From NCBI GenBank assembly GCA_902605035.1, contig CACLBB010000001.1, positions 1 through 64,000 on the forward strand: a DNA stretch of 64,000 bases, given 5' to 3'. The position numbers and the translations under genes are program-made. Positions 36,029 to 45,962 of the stretch are shown here, piece after piece; within the stretch, counting starts at the first letter, position 1, and each line of letters starts with the position of its first letter. A model generated the notes under the pieces. It was given only the letters and a program-made list of their open reading frames with translations. It was not told where the DNA came from and ran no database searches. This stretch comes from an uncultured Pelagibacteraceae bacterium. GTDB taxonomy: Bacteria > Pseudomonadota > Alphaproteobacteria > Pelagibacterales > Pelagibacteraceae.

Positions 36029-36792
36029 CAAACAAGTTTACTATATTAGGGTGTGGAAGTTCTCTCGGGGCACCTTGGATAACTAATTATAATGGAAGAT
36101 TAAGTAACAAAATAAAGAATAAAAGAACCAGGTGTTGCGCACATATACAGTATCGTAATCTGTCTATCTTAATTGATACTTCACCGGATATAAAAAATCA
36201 ATTTTTAGAAAATAAAATCAAAACTTTAGATGCTATCGTCTATACGCACGAACATGCTGATCAAACTTCTGGTATTTTTGAGATGAGACCTTTTTTTTGG
36301 CAAAACAAAAAAAAAATACCAGTTTATGGAAGCAAAAGAACTATAAAGGCTTTAACTACTAAATATACTTTCTGTTTTAAACCTAGATCTGGTTATCAAC
36401 CAATAATGAGTTCTAATGTCGTAAAAGGAGCTTTTAAGGTTACGGCAAATAAAACATCATTAAATTTTAAAGCTTTTGACGTCATCCATGGAATGATTAA
36501 AGCCACAGGATATGTTTTTAAAGATGTGGCTTATATAAGTGATTGCAATAAAATTCCTAGAAATTCACTAAAAAATCTCTTTAATCTAAATTATTTAGTT
36601 ATAGACTGTTTAAAGATAGAAAAACATCCTTCACATTTTAATTTGGAAGATGCATTGAAACTAGTAGATCTTGTAAAACCCAAAAAAACTGTTCTTACTA
36701 ATCTACATACAGACTTAGATTACGATTATTTAAGAAAAATTCTTCCTAAAAAAATTATTCCTGCTTTTGATGGTTTAAGTTTTAATTTTTAA
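36025..36792 (+). CDS. MBL-fold metallo-hydrolase (PhnP-like)
   Basis: The 255-residue metallo-beta-lactamase-fold protein begins FTILGCGSSLGAPW and has the metal motif YTHEHADQTSGI, with further histidines at DVIHGM and NLHTDLDYDYL. These match the PhnP/RNase Z-like branch found after tatD in alphaproteobacteria. It may act as a phosphodiesterase; the substrate is unknown. The start is TTG, overlapping the tatD stop as TTGA; no ATG lies near. The 3' end overlaps the convergent gpx by 11 bases. Confidence 0.85.
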   Translation: MTNKFTILGCGSSLGAPWITNYNGRLSNKIKNKRTRCCAHIQYRNLSILIDTSPDIKNQFLENKIKTLDAIVYTHEHADQTSGIFEMRPFFWQNKKKIPVYGSKRTIKALTTKYTFCFKPRSGYQPIMSSNVVKGAFKVTANKTSLNFKAFDVIHGMIKATGYVFKDVAYISDCNKIPRNSLKNLFNLNYLVIDCLKIEKHPSHFNLEDALKLVDLVKPKKTVLTNLHTDLDYDYLRKILPKKIIPAFDGLSFNF

Positions 36793-37330
36793 TCTCTTTT
36801 TCTATAAAATCTAAGAATTTTTTCGAGGTAGGTTTTGTAAATGAAGCAAATGTACCTGCAACTTTTCCGTCCTTACCAACGATTATTTTGTGAAAGTTCC
36901 ATTTTGGTATGGCACCAATACCATGGTTATCTTTTGCCCATTTAAAAAAAGGATGAGCTTTACTTCCTATAACACTTATTTTTTCAGTCATCGGAAAATT
37001 AACACCAAAATTTGTTTCACAAAAATCTTTAATTTCTTTATTTGAACCTGGCTCCTGTTTAAAGTTATTTGTAGGAACACCTATTATAACCACATCTTGA
37101 TTTTGATATTTAATCCAAAGTTTTTGTAAGTCACTGTATTGAGGTGTATAACCACATCTACTAGCAACATTAACAACTATTACTACTTTGTTTTTAAAAT
37201 CTTTGAGCTCTATTTTACTCCCATCTATACTATTAAATTCATAATCATAAGCTAAATTTGAATAATTAGCTGATGCATTTGTAAAAAAACCAATCATAAG
37301 TATTAAAAAGAAAAAATTTTTTATCATCAT
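36782..37330 (-). CDS. Glutathione peroxidase family protein, exported
   Basis: This thioredoxin-fold peroxidase reduces hydroperoxides. A signal peptide spans about residues 1-21 (ending NASA). The active-site Cys is C59 in VNVASRCGYTPQYSDLQKLW, with the Gln-containing VPTNNFKQEPG and the WNFHKIIV motif also present. It uses Cys, not selenocysteine. The length of 182 residues is normal. It overlaps the NifU-like gene by four bases, so nhaA, the NifU-like gene and gpx form one operon. Confidence 0.9.
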   Translation of the reverse strand: MMIKNFFFLILMIGFFTNASANYSNLAYDYEFNSIDGSKIELKDFKNKVVIVVNVASRCGYTPQYSDLQKLWIKYQNQDVVIIGVPTNNFKQEPGSNKEIKDFCETNFGVNFPMTEKISVIGSKAHPFFKWAKDNHGIGAIPKWNFHKIIVGKDGKVAGTFASFTKPTSKKFLDFIEKEIKN

Positions 37331-37731
37331 TTTATTTTAAAAGCTTTTAAAAAAGCATCCATAGGCAATATGACACAATCAAATCTATTGATATTTTTTC
37401 TATTTATTAATTCTTTAAACTCTTTAAATTTTTTAGGGAGGATAAAATTAGAATTTTTTTTAAGTAATTTTAACTTTTTTATTTCCTTTGTTAAATCATT
37501 AATTTTTATATTTCTTATTTTTCTAGATAAAAGACTCGCCGATGCTTCACATAAAACACAAGAGTCGGTTTCATATCTCATTGATTTAACTTTTGTTTGA
37601 TCTGCTATAATTTCCAATTTTATATAATCTCCACATAGCGAGTTCCTCATAGATGTTTTATGTGTAAACTCATTTTTCAATCCAGCATTATCTGTGATAG
37701 ATGCAATTTTAATAATTTTGGAACTAATCAT
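37327..37731 (-). CDS. NifU/IscU-like iron-sulfur scaffold protein
   Basis: The 134-residue protein has the U-type scaffold arrangement: C33 (NSLCGDYI), C58 and C61 (DSCVLCEASASLL), and C119 (RFDCVILPMDAF). It would assemble Fe-S clusters in the cytoplasm. The pattern is nearest the SufU/NifU N-terminal type. It overlaps nhaA by four bases and gpx by four. Standing next to an antiporter and a peroxidase is unusual for a scaffold; no other suf or isc gene is near, apart from erpA at 4 kb. Confidence 0.8.
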   Translation of the reverse strand: MISSKIIKIASITDNAGLKNEFTHKTSMRNSLCGDYIKLEIIADQTKVKSMRYETDSCVLCEASASLLSRKIRNIKINDLTKEIKKLKLLKKNSNFILPKKFKEFKELINRKNINRFDCVILPMDAFLKAFKIK

Positions 37732-38900
37732 TTTTTCGAAAAAATAAGTAATAAAAAATACCCAAATACAGTTGATAGAAGAGAGCCAGTTAAAACACCT
37801 ATTTTTACTCCATCCAAATACTCCATATTGTTAGCAAATGCTAAATTTCCAACGAAAAGACTCATTGTAAAACCTATACCAGTTAAAATCGATACTCCAT
37901 ATAATGCTGGCCAAGTTGAATTAGAAGGTTTATCAGCAATCTTTAGCTTTACCGCTAAAAATGAAAGAACAAAAACACCTATTTGTTTTCCAAAAAATAA
38001 ACCTAATACAATACCTAGCGGAACAGGGTTCAACAAAGAGGCAAATGTTAATCCCTCTAAAGAAACTCCTGCATTGGCAAAAGCAAATATAGGCATTATC
38101 AAAAAAGCTACATACGGTGATAGAGCATGTTCTAATTTTAATAATAAAGAATCTTTATTTTTTTTTGTATTATGTGGAATTGTTAGTGCTAATAAAACTC
38201 CAGCTATTGTCGCGTGTATTCCTGACTGATGGGTAAAGTCCCAAAGTAAAACTCCAACAATTAAATATGGTATAAATTTTACTATCTTAAATTTATTTAG
38301 TCCTATTAAAACAATTATTGATATAAACATTAGAATTAAATATTTAATTTCTATATTTCCTGAATAAAAGAAAGCTATAATTACTATGGCTCCTAAATCA
38401 TCAATAATAGCTAAGGCAGTTAAAAAAACTTTTAAAGAAATTGGAACTCTTTTTCCCAATAGAGATAAAACACCCAAAGAAAAAGCTATATCAGTAGCCG
38501 ATGGTATAGCCCACCCATTTAGTGTTTCACTGTTTGAATAATTAATAACAATATAAAATAGTGCGGGTATAGCCATTCCACCAACAGCACCAATAATTGG
38601 CAATAATGCTTGTTTAGGATTAGAGAGTTCACCCTGCAAGAATTCCCTTTTTATTTCTAGTGAAACAAAGAAAAAAAATATAGCCATTAGCACATCATTT
38701 ATCCAATGAAGTACACTTAATTTTAATCCAAAATCTTTAAATCCTAATACTATGTATTTTTCTAATGTAGAAAAGTATAGTTCACTAAAATTTCCGTTAC
38801 TTATTATCAGAGCAAGAATAGCAGCAAAAAGTAAAACCAAACCAGAAGCTGCTTCTAACTTGAAAAAGTATTTAAAAGGTTTTGTAATGTGTTGGATCAT
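37728..38900 (-). CDS. nhaA: Na+/H+ antiporter NhaA
   Basis: NhaA exports sodium in exchange for protons at the inner membrane. The protein has 11-12 hydrophobic spans, the paired aspartates in LTALAIIDDLGAIVIIAFFYS, and WAIPSATDIAFSLGVLSLLG. The N-terminal FKLEAASGLVLLFAAILAL is a family hallmark. The length of 390 residues matches E. coli NhaA. It fits a marine, sodium-rich lifestyle. It is first in a three-gene minus-strand operon. Confidence 0.95.
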   Translation of the reverse strand: MIQHITKPFKYFFKLEAASGLVLLFAAILALIISNGNFSELYFSTLEKYIVLGFKDFGLKLSVLHWINDVLMAIFFFFVSLEIKREFLQGELSNPKQALLPIIGAVGGMAIPALFYIVINYSNSETLNGWAIPSATDIAFSLGVLSLLGKRVPISLKVFLTALAIIDDLGAIVIIAFFYSGNIEIKYLILMFISIIVLIGLNKFKIVKFIPYLIVGVLLWDFTHQSGIHATIAGVLLALTIPHNTKKNKDSLLLKLEHALSPYVAFLIMPIFAFANAGVSLEGLTFASLLNPVPLGIVLGLFFGKQIGVFVLSFLAVKLKIADKPSNSTWPALYGVSILTGIGFTMSLFVGNLAFANNMEYLDGVKIGVLTGSLLSTVFGYFLLLIFSKK

Positions 38901-38935
38901 AGCTATTATTTACTTCTATAGTGGCTATCTTTCAA

Positions 38936-38964
38936 TTGCCAAAAAGGCATAATTAACCTATAAA
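38936..38964 (+). promoter_or_regulatory. Promoter for tRNA-Pro and the DMSP operon
   Basis: TTGCCA at 38936-38941 and TATAAA at 38959-38964 are separated by exactly 17 bases. The expected start is about four bases upstream of mature tRNA-Pro. Because the next coding gene starts six bases after the tRNA, this promoter probably also drives the downstream operon. Confidence 0.6.
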
Positions 38965-38974
38965 AACAGTCGTT

Positions 38975-39051
<77 letters not shown>

Positions 39052-39057
39052 TTCATT

Positions 39058-41280
39058 ATGAATATTAATAAAGTTGTTGTGATAGGATCTGGTACAATGG
39101 GAAGCGGAATAGCAGCCCATTTATGTAACGCTGATATACCAGTTGTATTACTTGATTTAAAAACAGAAATTGCAGAAAATGCAAAAAAGAGAATTTTAAA
39201 ATCTAGACCACCTTTATTATTTGAAAAAGATAAAATTAAAAGCTTAAAAATTGGTAATATCGATGAAGATTTTGATAACGTTACCGACGCTGACTGGATA
39301 ATAGAAGCAGTTGTTGAACGTATTGATATCAAACATCAAATTTATAAAAAAATTTTTGATAAAAGAAAAAAAGACTCTATAGTTTCATCTAATACATCTA
39401 CAATTCCTTTAAAAGTTTTATCAGAAAAATCTAATCTGGAAGACAAAAAAGACTTTTGTATAACTCACTTTTTTAACCCTGTAAGATATATGGGATTGTT
39501 AGAAATAGTTAGAGAAAAGTCAAATGATTTAAATAAGATAAATTCATTGAAGAAATTTTGTGAAGAAAAACTTGGCAAAGGTGTAATAATTTGCGGTGAC
39601 ACTCCTGGTTTCTTAGGTAATAGAATAGGTGTTTACGCTATGCAAGTTGCAATGACTGAAGCCATAAATATGAGTCTTTCGATAGAAGAAGCCGATGCTG
39701 TATTTGGAAGACCTATGGGTATTCCCAAGACAGGAGTTTTTGCTTTATACGATTTAATTGGTATAGATTTGATGTCAGATGTTTTAAAAAGTTTCCAAAA
39801 AGAATTATCAAAAGAGGACGAGTTTCATAAAGTTGTAACTGGTTTGCCTATTATTAAAAAATTAATTGAAACTGGATACACAGGAAGAAAAGGTAAGGGA
39901 GGTTTTTATAGAATGAATAAATCAAAAAATAAAAAATTTTTGGAAGCTCTTGATTTAAAAAAAAATGAATATTTCCCGGTAAAAAAAATTGATTTAAAAA
40001 TCGATAAAATTAATCTTTTAGAATTAATTAATAGAAATGATAAATATGGAAAGTACGCTTGGTCAGTATTATCAAAAATTATCTTGTATTCATCTTCTTT
40101 AGTGCCTGCAATTACAGATGAATATAATGATATTGATGAAGCTTTAAGGCTAGGTTTTAATTGGTCTATGGGCCCATTTGAAATGCTTGAGTCAATAGGA
40201 TTAAAAAATTTTTTTTTAAAATGTGAAAATTTAAATGACAATAAATTTTTAAAGAATTTAAAAGAAAAAAAAATAGAAAATTTTTACGGTGAACGACAGA
40301 AATACACAGATTTACAGACTCTTGGAAAGATTAAGAAAACAGTTATCAAATTGGATAAAAATGACTCAGCAGAAATATTTAGATTTAAAGACTTTAATAT
40401 AGTTGAATTTAATACAAAAGCTAATGCATTAGATTATAATTCTATGGATGCTTTACAAAAAGCTACAGATAAACCTTTGATAATTATGAATGAAAGTATG
40501 CAATTTTCTGCGGGTGTAAATCTAAACTATGTAATGAAATTTATTAAAAATAATGATTTAAAATCTGTAGAAAAATTTATCAAATACTTTCAAGAAACTT
40601 GCAAACATCTTAAGTATTGTAAAAACCCAGTCATATCTGCACCATCCGGTCTAGCTTTAGGTGGAGGAGAAGAAGTAGTTCTTCAAAGCAATCATGTTAT
40701 TTCTCATACTAATATTGTAATGGGTTTGGTCGAAACTATTGTTGGTTTAGTTCCTGCAGGAGGAGGATGTAAAGAATTACTTTGGAGATGGTCACAAACA
40801 AAAGAGGCTAAGTCTGATCCAGATTATGCATCATTAAAAGTTTTTGATATTATAGGTTATGCGAAAACCGCTTCCTCTCCTCAAGAGGCAAAACCTTTAT
40901 TATTTTTAGACAATAACTATAATGTTATTATTAATAGAAATGAGTTGTTACCTGCTGCTAGAACATTGCTCAATAAAAACGTAAATATGTCTCCTCCAAA
41001 TGAATGCAAATTTAAATTATCTGGAAAAAATGTTAGAGAAAAGATGCACAAAATACTTGAAGCATTATATAATGATAAAAAGATTCTAGATCACGGTATG
41101 GAAGTAGGCAAAGAATTAGCATATGTTTTAAGTGGAGGAGATACGGATTTAAATAAAGAGGTAACAGAGGATCAAATGTATAAATTAGAATTAAACAGTT
41201 TTATGAAATTAATCGAAAACAAAAAAACTCAAGATAGAATTATTCATACATTAAGTACGGGAAAACCATTGGTAAACTAA
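39058..41280 (+). CDS. FadN-type 3-hydroxyacyl-CoA dehydrogenase/enoyl-CoA hydratase fusion
   Basis: The 740-residue fusion has the dehydrogenase first: [16 protein letters not shown] at 10-25, SSNTSTIPL, and [15 protein letters not shown]. The crotonase domain is second (about residues 425-640), the reverse of FadB and as in FadN. Both hydratase glutamates align: E539 in [10 protein letters not shown] and E559 in [16 protein letters not shown]. It could hydrate an enoyl-CoA and oxidise the 3-hydroxyacyl-CoA. In this operon it is the best candidate for acting on methylthioacryloyl-CoA; that is inference. It starts six bases after tRNA-Pro. Confidence 0.88.
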   Translation: MNINKVVVIGSGTMGSGIAAHLCNADIPVVLLDLKTEIAENAKKRILKSRPPLLFEKDKIKSLKIGNIDEDFDNVTDADWIIEAVVERIDIKHQIYKKIFDKRKKDSIVSSNTSTIPLKVLSEKSNLEDKKDFCITHFFNPVRYMGLLEIVREKSNDLNKINSLKKFCEEKLGKGVIICGDTPGFLGNRIGVYAMQVAMTEAINMSLSIEEADAVFGRPMGIPKTGVFALYDLIGIDLMSDVLKSFQKELSKEDEFHKVVTGLPIIKKLIETGYTGRKGKGGFYRMNKSKNKKFLEALDLKKNEYFPVKKIDLKIDKINLLELINRNDKYGKYAWSVLSKIILYSSSLVPAITDEYNDIDEALRLGFNWSMGPFEMLESIGLKNFFLKCENLNDNKFLKNLKEKKIENFYGERQKYTDLQTLGKIKKTVIKLDKNDSAEIFRFKDFNIVEFNTKANALDYNSMDALQKATDKPLIIMNESMQFSAGVNLNYVMKFIKNNDLKSVEKFIKYFQETCKHLKYCKNPVISAPSGLALGGGEEVVLQSNHVISHTNIVMGLVETIVGLVPAGGGCKELLWRWSQTKEAKSDPDYASLKVFDIIGYAKTASSPQEAKPLLFLDNNYNVIINRNELLPAARTLLNKNVNMSPPNECKFKLSGKNVREKMHKILEALYNDKKILDHGMEVGKELAYVLSGGDTDLNKEVTEDQMYKLELNSFMKLIENKKTQDRIIHTLSTGKPLVN

Positions 41281-43041
41281 ATGACAACATATAATGCGCC
41301 AGTTGAAGATATGATGTTTCTTTTTGATAATCTTAAAGATAATAAGGAATATAAAGAAATAGATAAATTCAAAGAAATTAACTCAGACCTAGTTAAAGAT
41401 ATTTTAGTTCAAGCAGCAAAAATTAACCAAGATATTGTTCATCCTTTAGCAAAAGCTGGAGATGATAGCCCGTGTGTTTATGAAAATGGTATTGTTAGAT
41501 CTCCTCCAGGTTATAAAGAGGCTTACAACAAATTTATAAATGATGGTTGGACATCACTTTCGTGTGATCCTAAATATGGTGGTCAAGGGATGCCTAAAAC
41601 AGTAAGTACTTTTTTTGAAGAAATGTTATCATCTGCAAGTTTGTCATTTAAATTATATAGTGAATTAAGTATTGGAGCCTATAATTGTATACTTCATCAT
41701 GCTGATCAAAAAATTAAAGAAAAATTTCTTCCAAAAATAGTAGAGGGTAAATGGAGTGGAACAATGTGCTTAACCGAGTCTCAATGTGGTACAGATTTGG
41801 GTTTAATTAAAACAAAAGCAATTAAAAATAATGATGGATCATTTTCTTTAACTGGTCAAAAAATATTTATTACATCAGGAGATCATGATTTAACAGAAAA
41901 TATAATACATTTAGTGCTAGCAAAAGTACCTGGATCTCCTCAGGGTACTAAAGGTATTAGTTTATTTTTAGTTCCAAAATTTAATGTAAATGAAAATGGA
42001 TCTGTAGGCTCAAGAAATGGAGTAAGTACTTTATCAATAGAAACAAAAATGGGCATCAAAGGATCTCCTACTTGTGTGTTAAATTTCGATAACGCCAAGG
42101 GTTTTCTTATTGGAAAAGAAAATAAAGGATTAAGTTCAATGTTTACAATGATGAATTTGGAGAGAATTGTAGTTGGTATACAAGGATTAGGCATTGCTGA
42201 AACAGCTTATCAAAACTCATTAGCTTATTGTAAAGAAAGAAAACAAGGAAAATCAAATGATAATACAAACAATGAAACAGATTTAATTATAAAACATGCA
42301 GATATAAGAAGAAGTTTGATGACAATGAAGTCATTAATCGAAGGTCAAAGATCCTTAGCTTTTTGGCTGTCTCAACAAGTAGATGTAAGTTTAAATCATT
42401 CTAACGAAAAAATTAAGAAAGAGGCTGATGATATGGTTTCTTTAATGACACCAGTTGTAAAATCTTTTTTTTCAGATATGGGAATGGAAATTACAAATGA
42501 AGCAATACAAGTTTTTGGTGGCTATGGTTATACAAAAGATCAAGGTATTGAACAATTATATCGTGATAATAGGATTACACCAATTTATGAGGGTACAAAT
42601 TCTGTTCAAGCTATAGATCTAGTATTTAGAAAAGTACTTTCAAATAAAATTTTAGACAAATATGTCAGTTTAATTAGGAAGGAAATAAACAATAATAAAG
42701 ATAATCCTGAATTAAAGGATTTTTCAGATACTCTTGAAAAGAAGATAATTACACTGTTAGATTTTGCTAAATATTTAGAACAAAAATTAAAAGTTCAAAA
42801 AGATGATGTAAGTGCAGCTTGTAACGATTTTTTGAAAGTTCTTGGTTATGTTTCTTTAGGTTTCTCATGGTTAAAGATGACTAAGATAAGTTTTAAAAAT
42901 TCCAATAAAAATAAAGATTTTTATAATGAAAAAATTAATACAGCTAAATATTTTTTTGACAAAATATTTCCAAGAGTTGATAGTCACTATCAATCAGCAA
43001 TAACTGGTAGCGAGAGTATTATGAAAGCGAAATTTCATTAA
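41281..43041 (+). CDS. dmdC: Acyl-CoA dehydrogenase, DmdC type (methylmercaptopropionyl-CoA dehydrogenase)
   Basis: This FAD acyl-CoA dehydrogenase has the large-subunit layout of DmdC. The N-terminus TTYNAPVEDMMFLFDNL is characteristic. It also has KWSGTMCLTESQCGTDLGLIKTKA (substrate/FAD region), GGYGYTKDQGIEQLYRDNRITPIYEGTNSVQA, and a C-terminal extension. Its 586 residues match DmdC (about 590) rather than short-chain enzymes. DmdC converts methylmercaptopropionyl-CoA to methylthioacryloyl-CoA. The operon with dmdA and dmdB supports this; a general fatty-acid role cannot be excluded. It abuts the gene before it. Confidence 0.82.
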   Translation: MTTYNAPVEDMMFLFDNLKDNKEYKEIDKFKEINSDLVKDILVQAAKINQDIVHPLAKAGDDSPCVYENGIVRSPPGYKEAYNKFINDGWTSLSCDPKYGGQGMPKTVSTFFEEMLSSASLSFKLYSELSIGAYNCILHHADQKIKEKFLPKIVEGKWSGTMCLTESQCGTDLGLIKTKAIKNNDGSFSLTGQKIFITSGDHDLTENIIHLVLAKVPGSPQGTKGISLFLVPKFNVNENGSVGSRNGVSTLSIETKMGIKGSPTCVLNFDNAKGFLIGKENKGLSSMFTMMNLERIVVGIQGLGIAETAYQNSLAYCKERKQGKSNDNTNNETDLIIKHADIRRSLMTMKSLIEGQRSLAFWLSQQVDVSLNHSNEKIKKEADDMVSLMTPVVKSFFSDMGMEITNEAIQVFGGYGYTKDQGIEQLYRDNRITPIYEGTNSVQAIDLVFRKVLSNKILDKYVSLIRKEINNNKDNPELKDFSDTLEKKIITLLDFAKYLEQKLKVQKDDVSAACNDFLKVLGYVSLGFSWLKMTKISFKNSNKNKDFYNEKINTAKYFFDKIFPRVDSHYQSAITGSESIMKAKFH

Positions 43042-43043
43042 TA

Positions 43044-44672
43044 ATGAACGTATACGAAAAAGATTTAGATAAAAATAAAGCTAATTTTGTTCCTTTAACT
43101 CCACTAACATTTTTAAAAAGAGCAAAAGATATTTATCCAAATTACGAAGCTATAATTTACGAGGATCGAAAATATAGTTGGGTAGAAGTTTATAAAAGAT
43201 GTGTTAAATTTGCTAGTGCCCTAACAAAAATTGGAATAAAAAAAGGTGACACAGTATCATTTTTAGCATTCAATACGCCCGAAATATTTGAAGCTCATTA
43301 TTCAGTTCCCATGACTGGAGCGGTATTAAATACTATCAATATTAGATTAGATGCTAAAACTATTTCTTACATTTTAGAGCACGCGGAAGCTAAAGTTTTA
43401 GTAGTTGATCGACAACTTCATGCTGAAGTTAAAAAAGCGTTAGGCTCTATAAAAAGAAAAATTATTATCATAGATATTAATGATAAATTTGCTGATCAAT
43501 CTAAATTGGAAAAAATAGGGGACTTAGAATATGAGGAATTTTTGAATACTGGTGATGAAAACTATGACTGGAGAATGCCTGATGATGAATGGCAAGCTTT
43601 ATCTTTAAGTTATACGTCTGGAACAACTGGAAATCCTAAGGGTGTTGTGTATCATCATAGAGGATCTTATTTAATGTCAACAGGTAGTGCAGCAGCATGG
43701 AATATGCCTAACAGACTTAATTTTTTAACGATTGTCCCAATGTTTCATTGTAATGGCTGGGGATATCCTTGGACTATTCCTATGCTTATAGGCCGTACAA
43801 TTTGTTTAAGAAATATTGATGTAAAAAAAATTTTTGAATTAATAGAAAAATATAATGTTACACATTTTGGAGGAGCACCTATTATTTTAAATATGATAAC
43901 TGGAGCATCGGAAAAAGATAGAAAAAAATTGAAACATAAAGTTTTTGTTTTAACAGCTGGAGCTCCACCACCAAGTATAATCTTTAAAAAGATGAAAAGT
44001 CTTGGTTTTGAAGTAATGCATGTTTATGGATTAACTGAAACATATGGTCATGTTACCCAATGCGCATGGAACGAAACTTGGAATGATCTTAACGAAGATA
44101 AACAAAATGAAATAAAAGCTCGTCAGGGCGTTAGATATCCTAATACTGAAGGCGTAACCATTATGGACCCTGAAACAATGAGTGAGGTCCCCAAAGATGG
44201 AAAAACAATCGGCGAAATAATGATAAGAGGCAATATAGTTATGAAGGGCTATTTTAAAGATAAAGACGCTACTGATAAAGCTATGAAAGGTGGTTGGTTT
44301 CATACTGGAGATTTAGCTGTTATGCATCCAGATGGTTATGTAAAAATACAAGATAGATCAAAAGATATAATAATATCAGGAGGTGAAAATATATCTTCTA
44401 TAGAAATTGAAAATACACTCTCTAAACATCCATCTGTATCTATTGCTGCAGTTGTTGCTAAACCAGATGAAAAGTGGGGTGAGGTACCGTGTGCATTTAT
44501 AGAAATGATTAAAGATAAACCTGTGACTGAAAGTGAACTTATTAGTTTTTGTAAAGAAACATTGGCAGGTTTTAAGGTGCCCAAAAAAATTGAATTTTGC
44601 GACCTTCCGAAAACATCCACTGGAAAAATTCAAAAGTTCGAACTAAGAAAAAAAGCAAAAGAATTAAACTAA
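43044..44672 (+). CDS. dmdB: Acyl-CoA ligase, DmdB type (methylmercaptopropionate-CoA ligase)
   Basis: This ANL-superfamily ligase shows A3 LSYTSGTTGNPKGVVYHH, A5 HVYGLTETYGHVTQCAW, the GGWFHTGDLAVMHPDGY hinge region, KDIIISGGENISSIEIE, and the C-terminal catalytic lysine region PKTSTGKIQKFELR. The length of 542 residues equals DmdB. It would activate 3-methylmercaptopropionate, the product of DmdA, with ATP and CoA. The assignment rests on subfamily-like features plus the dmdA/dmdC context; medium-chain acyl substrates are possible. Confidence 0.82.
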   Translation: MNVYEKDLDKNKANFVPLTPLTFLKRAKDIYPNYEAIIYEDRKYSWVEVYKRCVKFASALTKIGIKKGDTVSFLAFNTPEIFEAHYSVPMTGAVLNTINIRLDAKTISYILEHAEAKVLVVDRQLHAEVKKALGSIKRKIIIIDINDKFADQSKLEKIGDLEYEEFLNTGDENYDWRMPDDEWQALSLSYTSGTTGNPKGVVYHHRGSYLMSTGSAAAWNMPNRLNFLTIVPMFHCNGWGYPWTIPMLIGRTICLRNIDVKKIFELIEKYNVTHFGGAPIILNMITGASEKDRKKLKHKVFVLTAGAPPPSIIFKKMKSLGFEVMHVYGLTETYGHVTQCAWNETWNDLNEDKQNEIKARQGVRYPNTEGVTIMDPETMSEVPKDGKTIGEIMIRGNIVMKGYFKDKDATDKAMKGGWFHTGDLAVMHPDGYVKIQDRSKDIIISGGENISSIEIENTLSKHPSVSIAAVVAKPDEKWGEVPCAFIEMIKDKPVTESELISFCKETLAGFKVPKKIEFCDLPKTSTGKIQKFELRKKAKELN

Positions 44673-44675
44673 ATT

Positions 44676-45125
44676 ATGTCTAAAATATCTATAAATTTAT
44701 CTTGGAAAATTGGTGAAGGAAAAATGTCTCCTGGAAATTATTCTAATGAACATGAAATTGTTTTTACGCCAAATGTTAAAATTGTCGGAGACTCTGCTCC
44801 TGATTGGTATGGCAGTGAACTAAATACTAATCCTGAACAAGCGTTGGCGGCGTCATTAAGTAGTTGTCATATGATGACTTTTTTAGCATTAGCTGCAAAA
44901 ATGAAGTGGCCATTGATAAGTTATAAAGATAATGCTTTTGCAACCTTAGGAAAAAATTCTAAAGGAAAAATGTCTGTTGTGAAATTAGAATTAAATCCTA
45001 AAGTAAAATTTTCTGGAGAATTTAGTGTTAATGACAACGAAATGAAAAAAATACAAGATAGAGCTCACAGATATTGTTTTATTGCCAATTCACTATCTGA
45101 AGAAGTAAAAGTTTTAGTTAATTAA
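44676..45125 (+). CDS. OsmC family protein
   Basis: This is a 149-residue OsmC/Ohr-fold thiol protein. The two redox cysteines are in ALAASLSSCHMMTFLALA and AHRYCFIANSL. Such proteins reduce organic hydroperoxides or act on thiol-linked compounds. It sits inside the operon, four bases after dmdB and six before the crotonase. A role coping with methanethiol-derived reactive species is only a guess from location. Confidence 0.85.
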   Translation: MSKISINLSWKIGEGKMSPGNYSNEHEIVFTPNVKIVGDSAPDWYGSELNTNPEQALAASLSSCHMMTFLALAAKMKWPLISYKDNAFATLGKNSKGKMSVVKLELNPKVKFSGEFSVNDNEMKKIQDRAHRYCFIANSLSEEVKVLVN

Positions 45126-45131
45126 AATTAT

Positions 45132-45941
45132 ATGAATTCAATAAAAAATAATGAAATATTAAAAACTTCGATTACTCCAGATGGCATTTTACGTTTAATT
45201 TTAAGTAATCCTGACAACCAAAATGTTTTATCAGAAGAAATGATGTCAAACATGCAGTCAGCTTTAGACGAGTCAATTAGCACTAAACGAATTAGAGTAA
45301 TAATTATTTCAGCTGAAGGGCCTATATTCTCTGCTGGTCATGATTTAAAAGAATTAACTAGAAAACGTCAAGACTCTGATAAAGGAAAAAGTTATTATCA
45401 AAAAATAATGAAAAAGTGTTCAAAATTAATGCAATCAATAGTTAACAACCCTAAACCTGTAATTGCTGAAATTAATGGTGTTGCAACTGCTGCTGGATGT
45501 CAGTTAATTGCAAGTTGTGATTTAGCATATGCAAGTAATTTATCTAAATTTGCAACTCCTGGTGTCAATATAGGTTTGTTTTGTTCAACTCCTATGGTTG
45601 CTGTTTCAAGAAACATATCAAACAAACACTCTATGGAAATGCTTTTAGGAGGAGATTTGATTACTGCAGAAAAAGCTGAAAAAATTGGATTAATTAATAA
45701 ATCTATTGATAAGGCAATTTTAAAGGAAGAAACATTAAAAATGGCTCTTAAGATATCAAAAAAGTCAGCTTTAACTTTAAAAATTGGCAAGGAAGCTTTT
45801 TATAAACAAATGAATATGAATTTATTTGATGCTTACAATTATGCTTCAAATGTAATGGTGGAAAATATGTTAAAACTTGATGCTAAAGAAGGAATAGAAG
45901 CATTTATCGCAAAAAGAAAACCTACTTGGCAAGATAAATAA
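45132..45941 (+). CDS. Crotonase-fold protein (ECHDC3-like), catalytic glutamates absent
   Basis: The 269-residue protein has the crotonase oxyanion-hole motif SAGHDLKEL and the block GVATAAGCQLIASCDLAYAS, then KFATPGVNIGLFCSTPMVAVSR, close to the ECHDC3 group. The two hydratase glutamates of classical enoyl-CoA hydratase are replaced by Q124 and G144. A normal hydratase reaction is therefore unlikely. It is not an obvious DmdD orthologue despite its operon position. It might catalyse thioester hydrolysis or isomerisation, or bind a CoA intermediate. Confidence 0.8.
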   Translation: MNSIKNNEILKTSITPDGILRLILSNPDNQNVLSEEMMSNMQSALDESISTKRIRVIIISAEGPIFSAGHDLKELTRKRQDSDKGKSYYQKIMKKCSKLMQSIVNNPKPVIAEINGVATAAGCQLIASCDLAYASNLSKFATPGVNIGLFCSTPMVAVSRNISNKHSMEMLLGGDLITAEKAEKIGLINKSIDKAILKEETLKMALKISKKSALTLKIGKEAFYKQMNMNLFDAYNYASNVMVENMLKLDAKEGIEAFIAKRKPTWQDK

Positions 45942-45962
45942 TTTAAAATTAAGGTAATAAAT

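Noticed and set aside
37660-38229. 189-codon forward frame opposite nhaA
   Set aside because: Although long, it mirrors NhaA codons exactly over conserved transmembrane motifs; NhaA is certain on the minus strand.
45132-45941. DmdD (methylthioacryloyl-CoA hydratase) as a firm name for the operon crotonase
   Set aside because: Both catalytic glutamate positions are replaced (Q124, G144) and the sequence resembles the ECHDC3 group, so the name would overstate the evidence.
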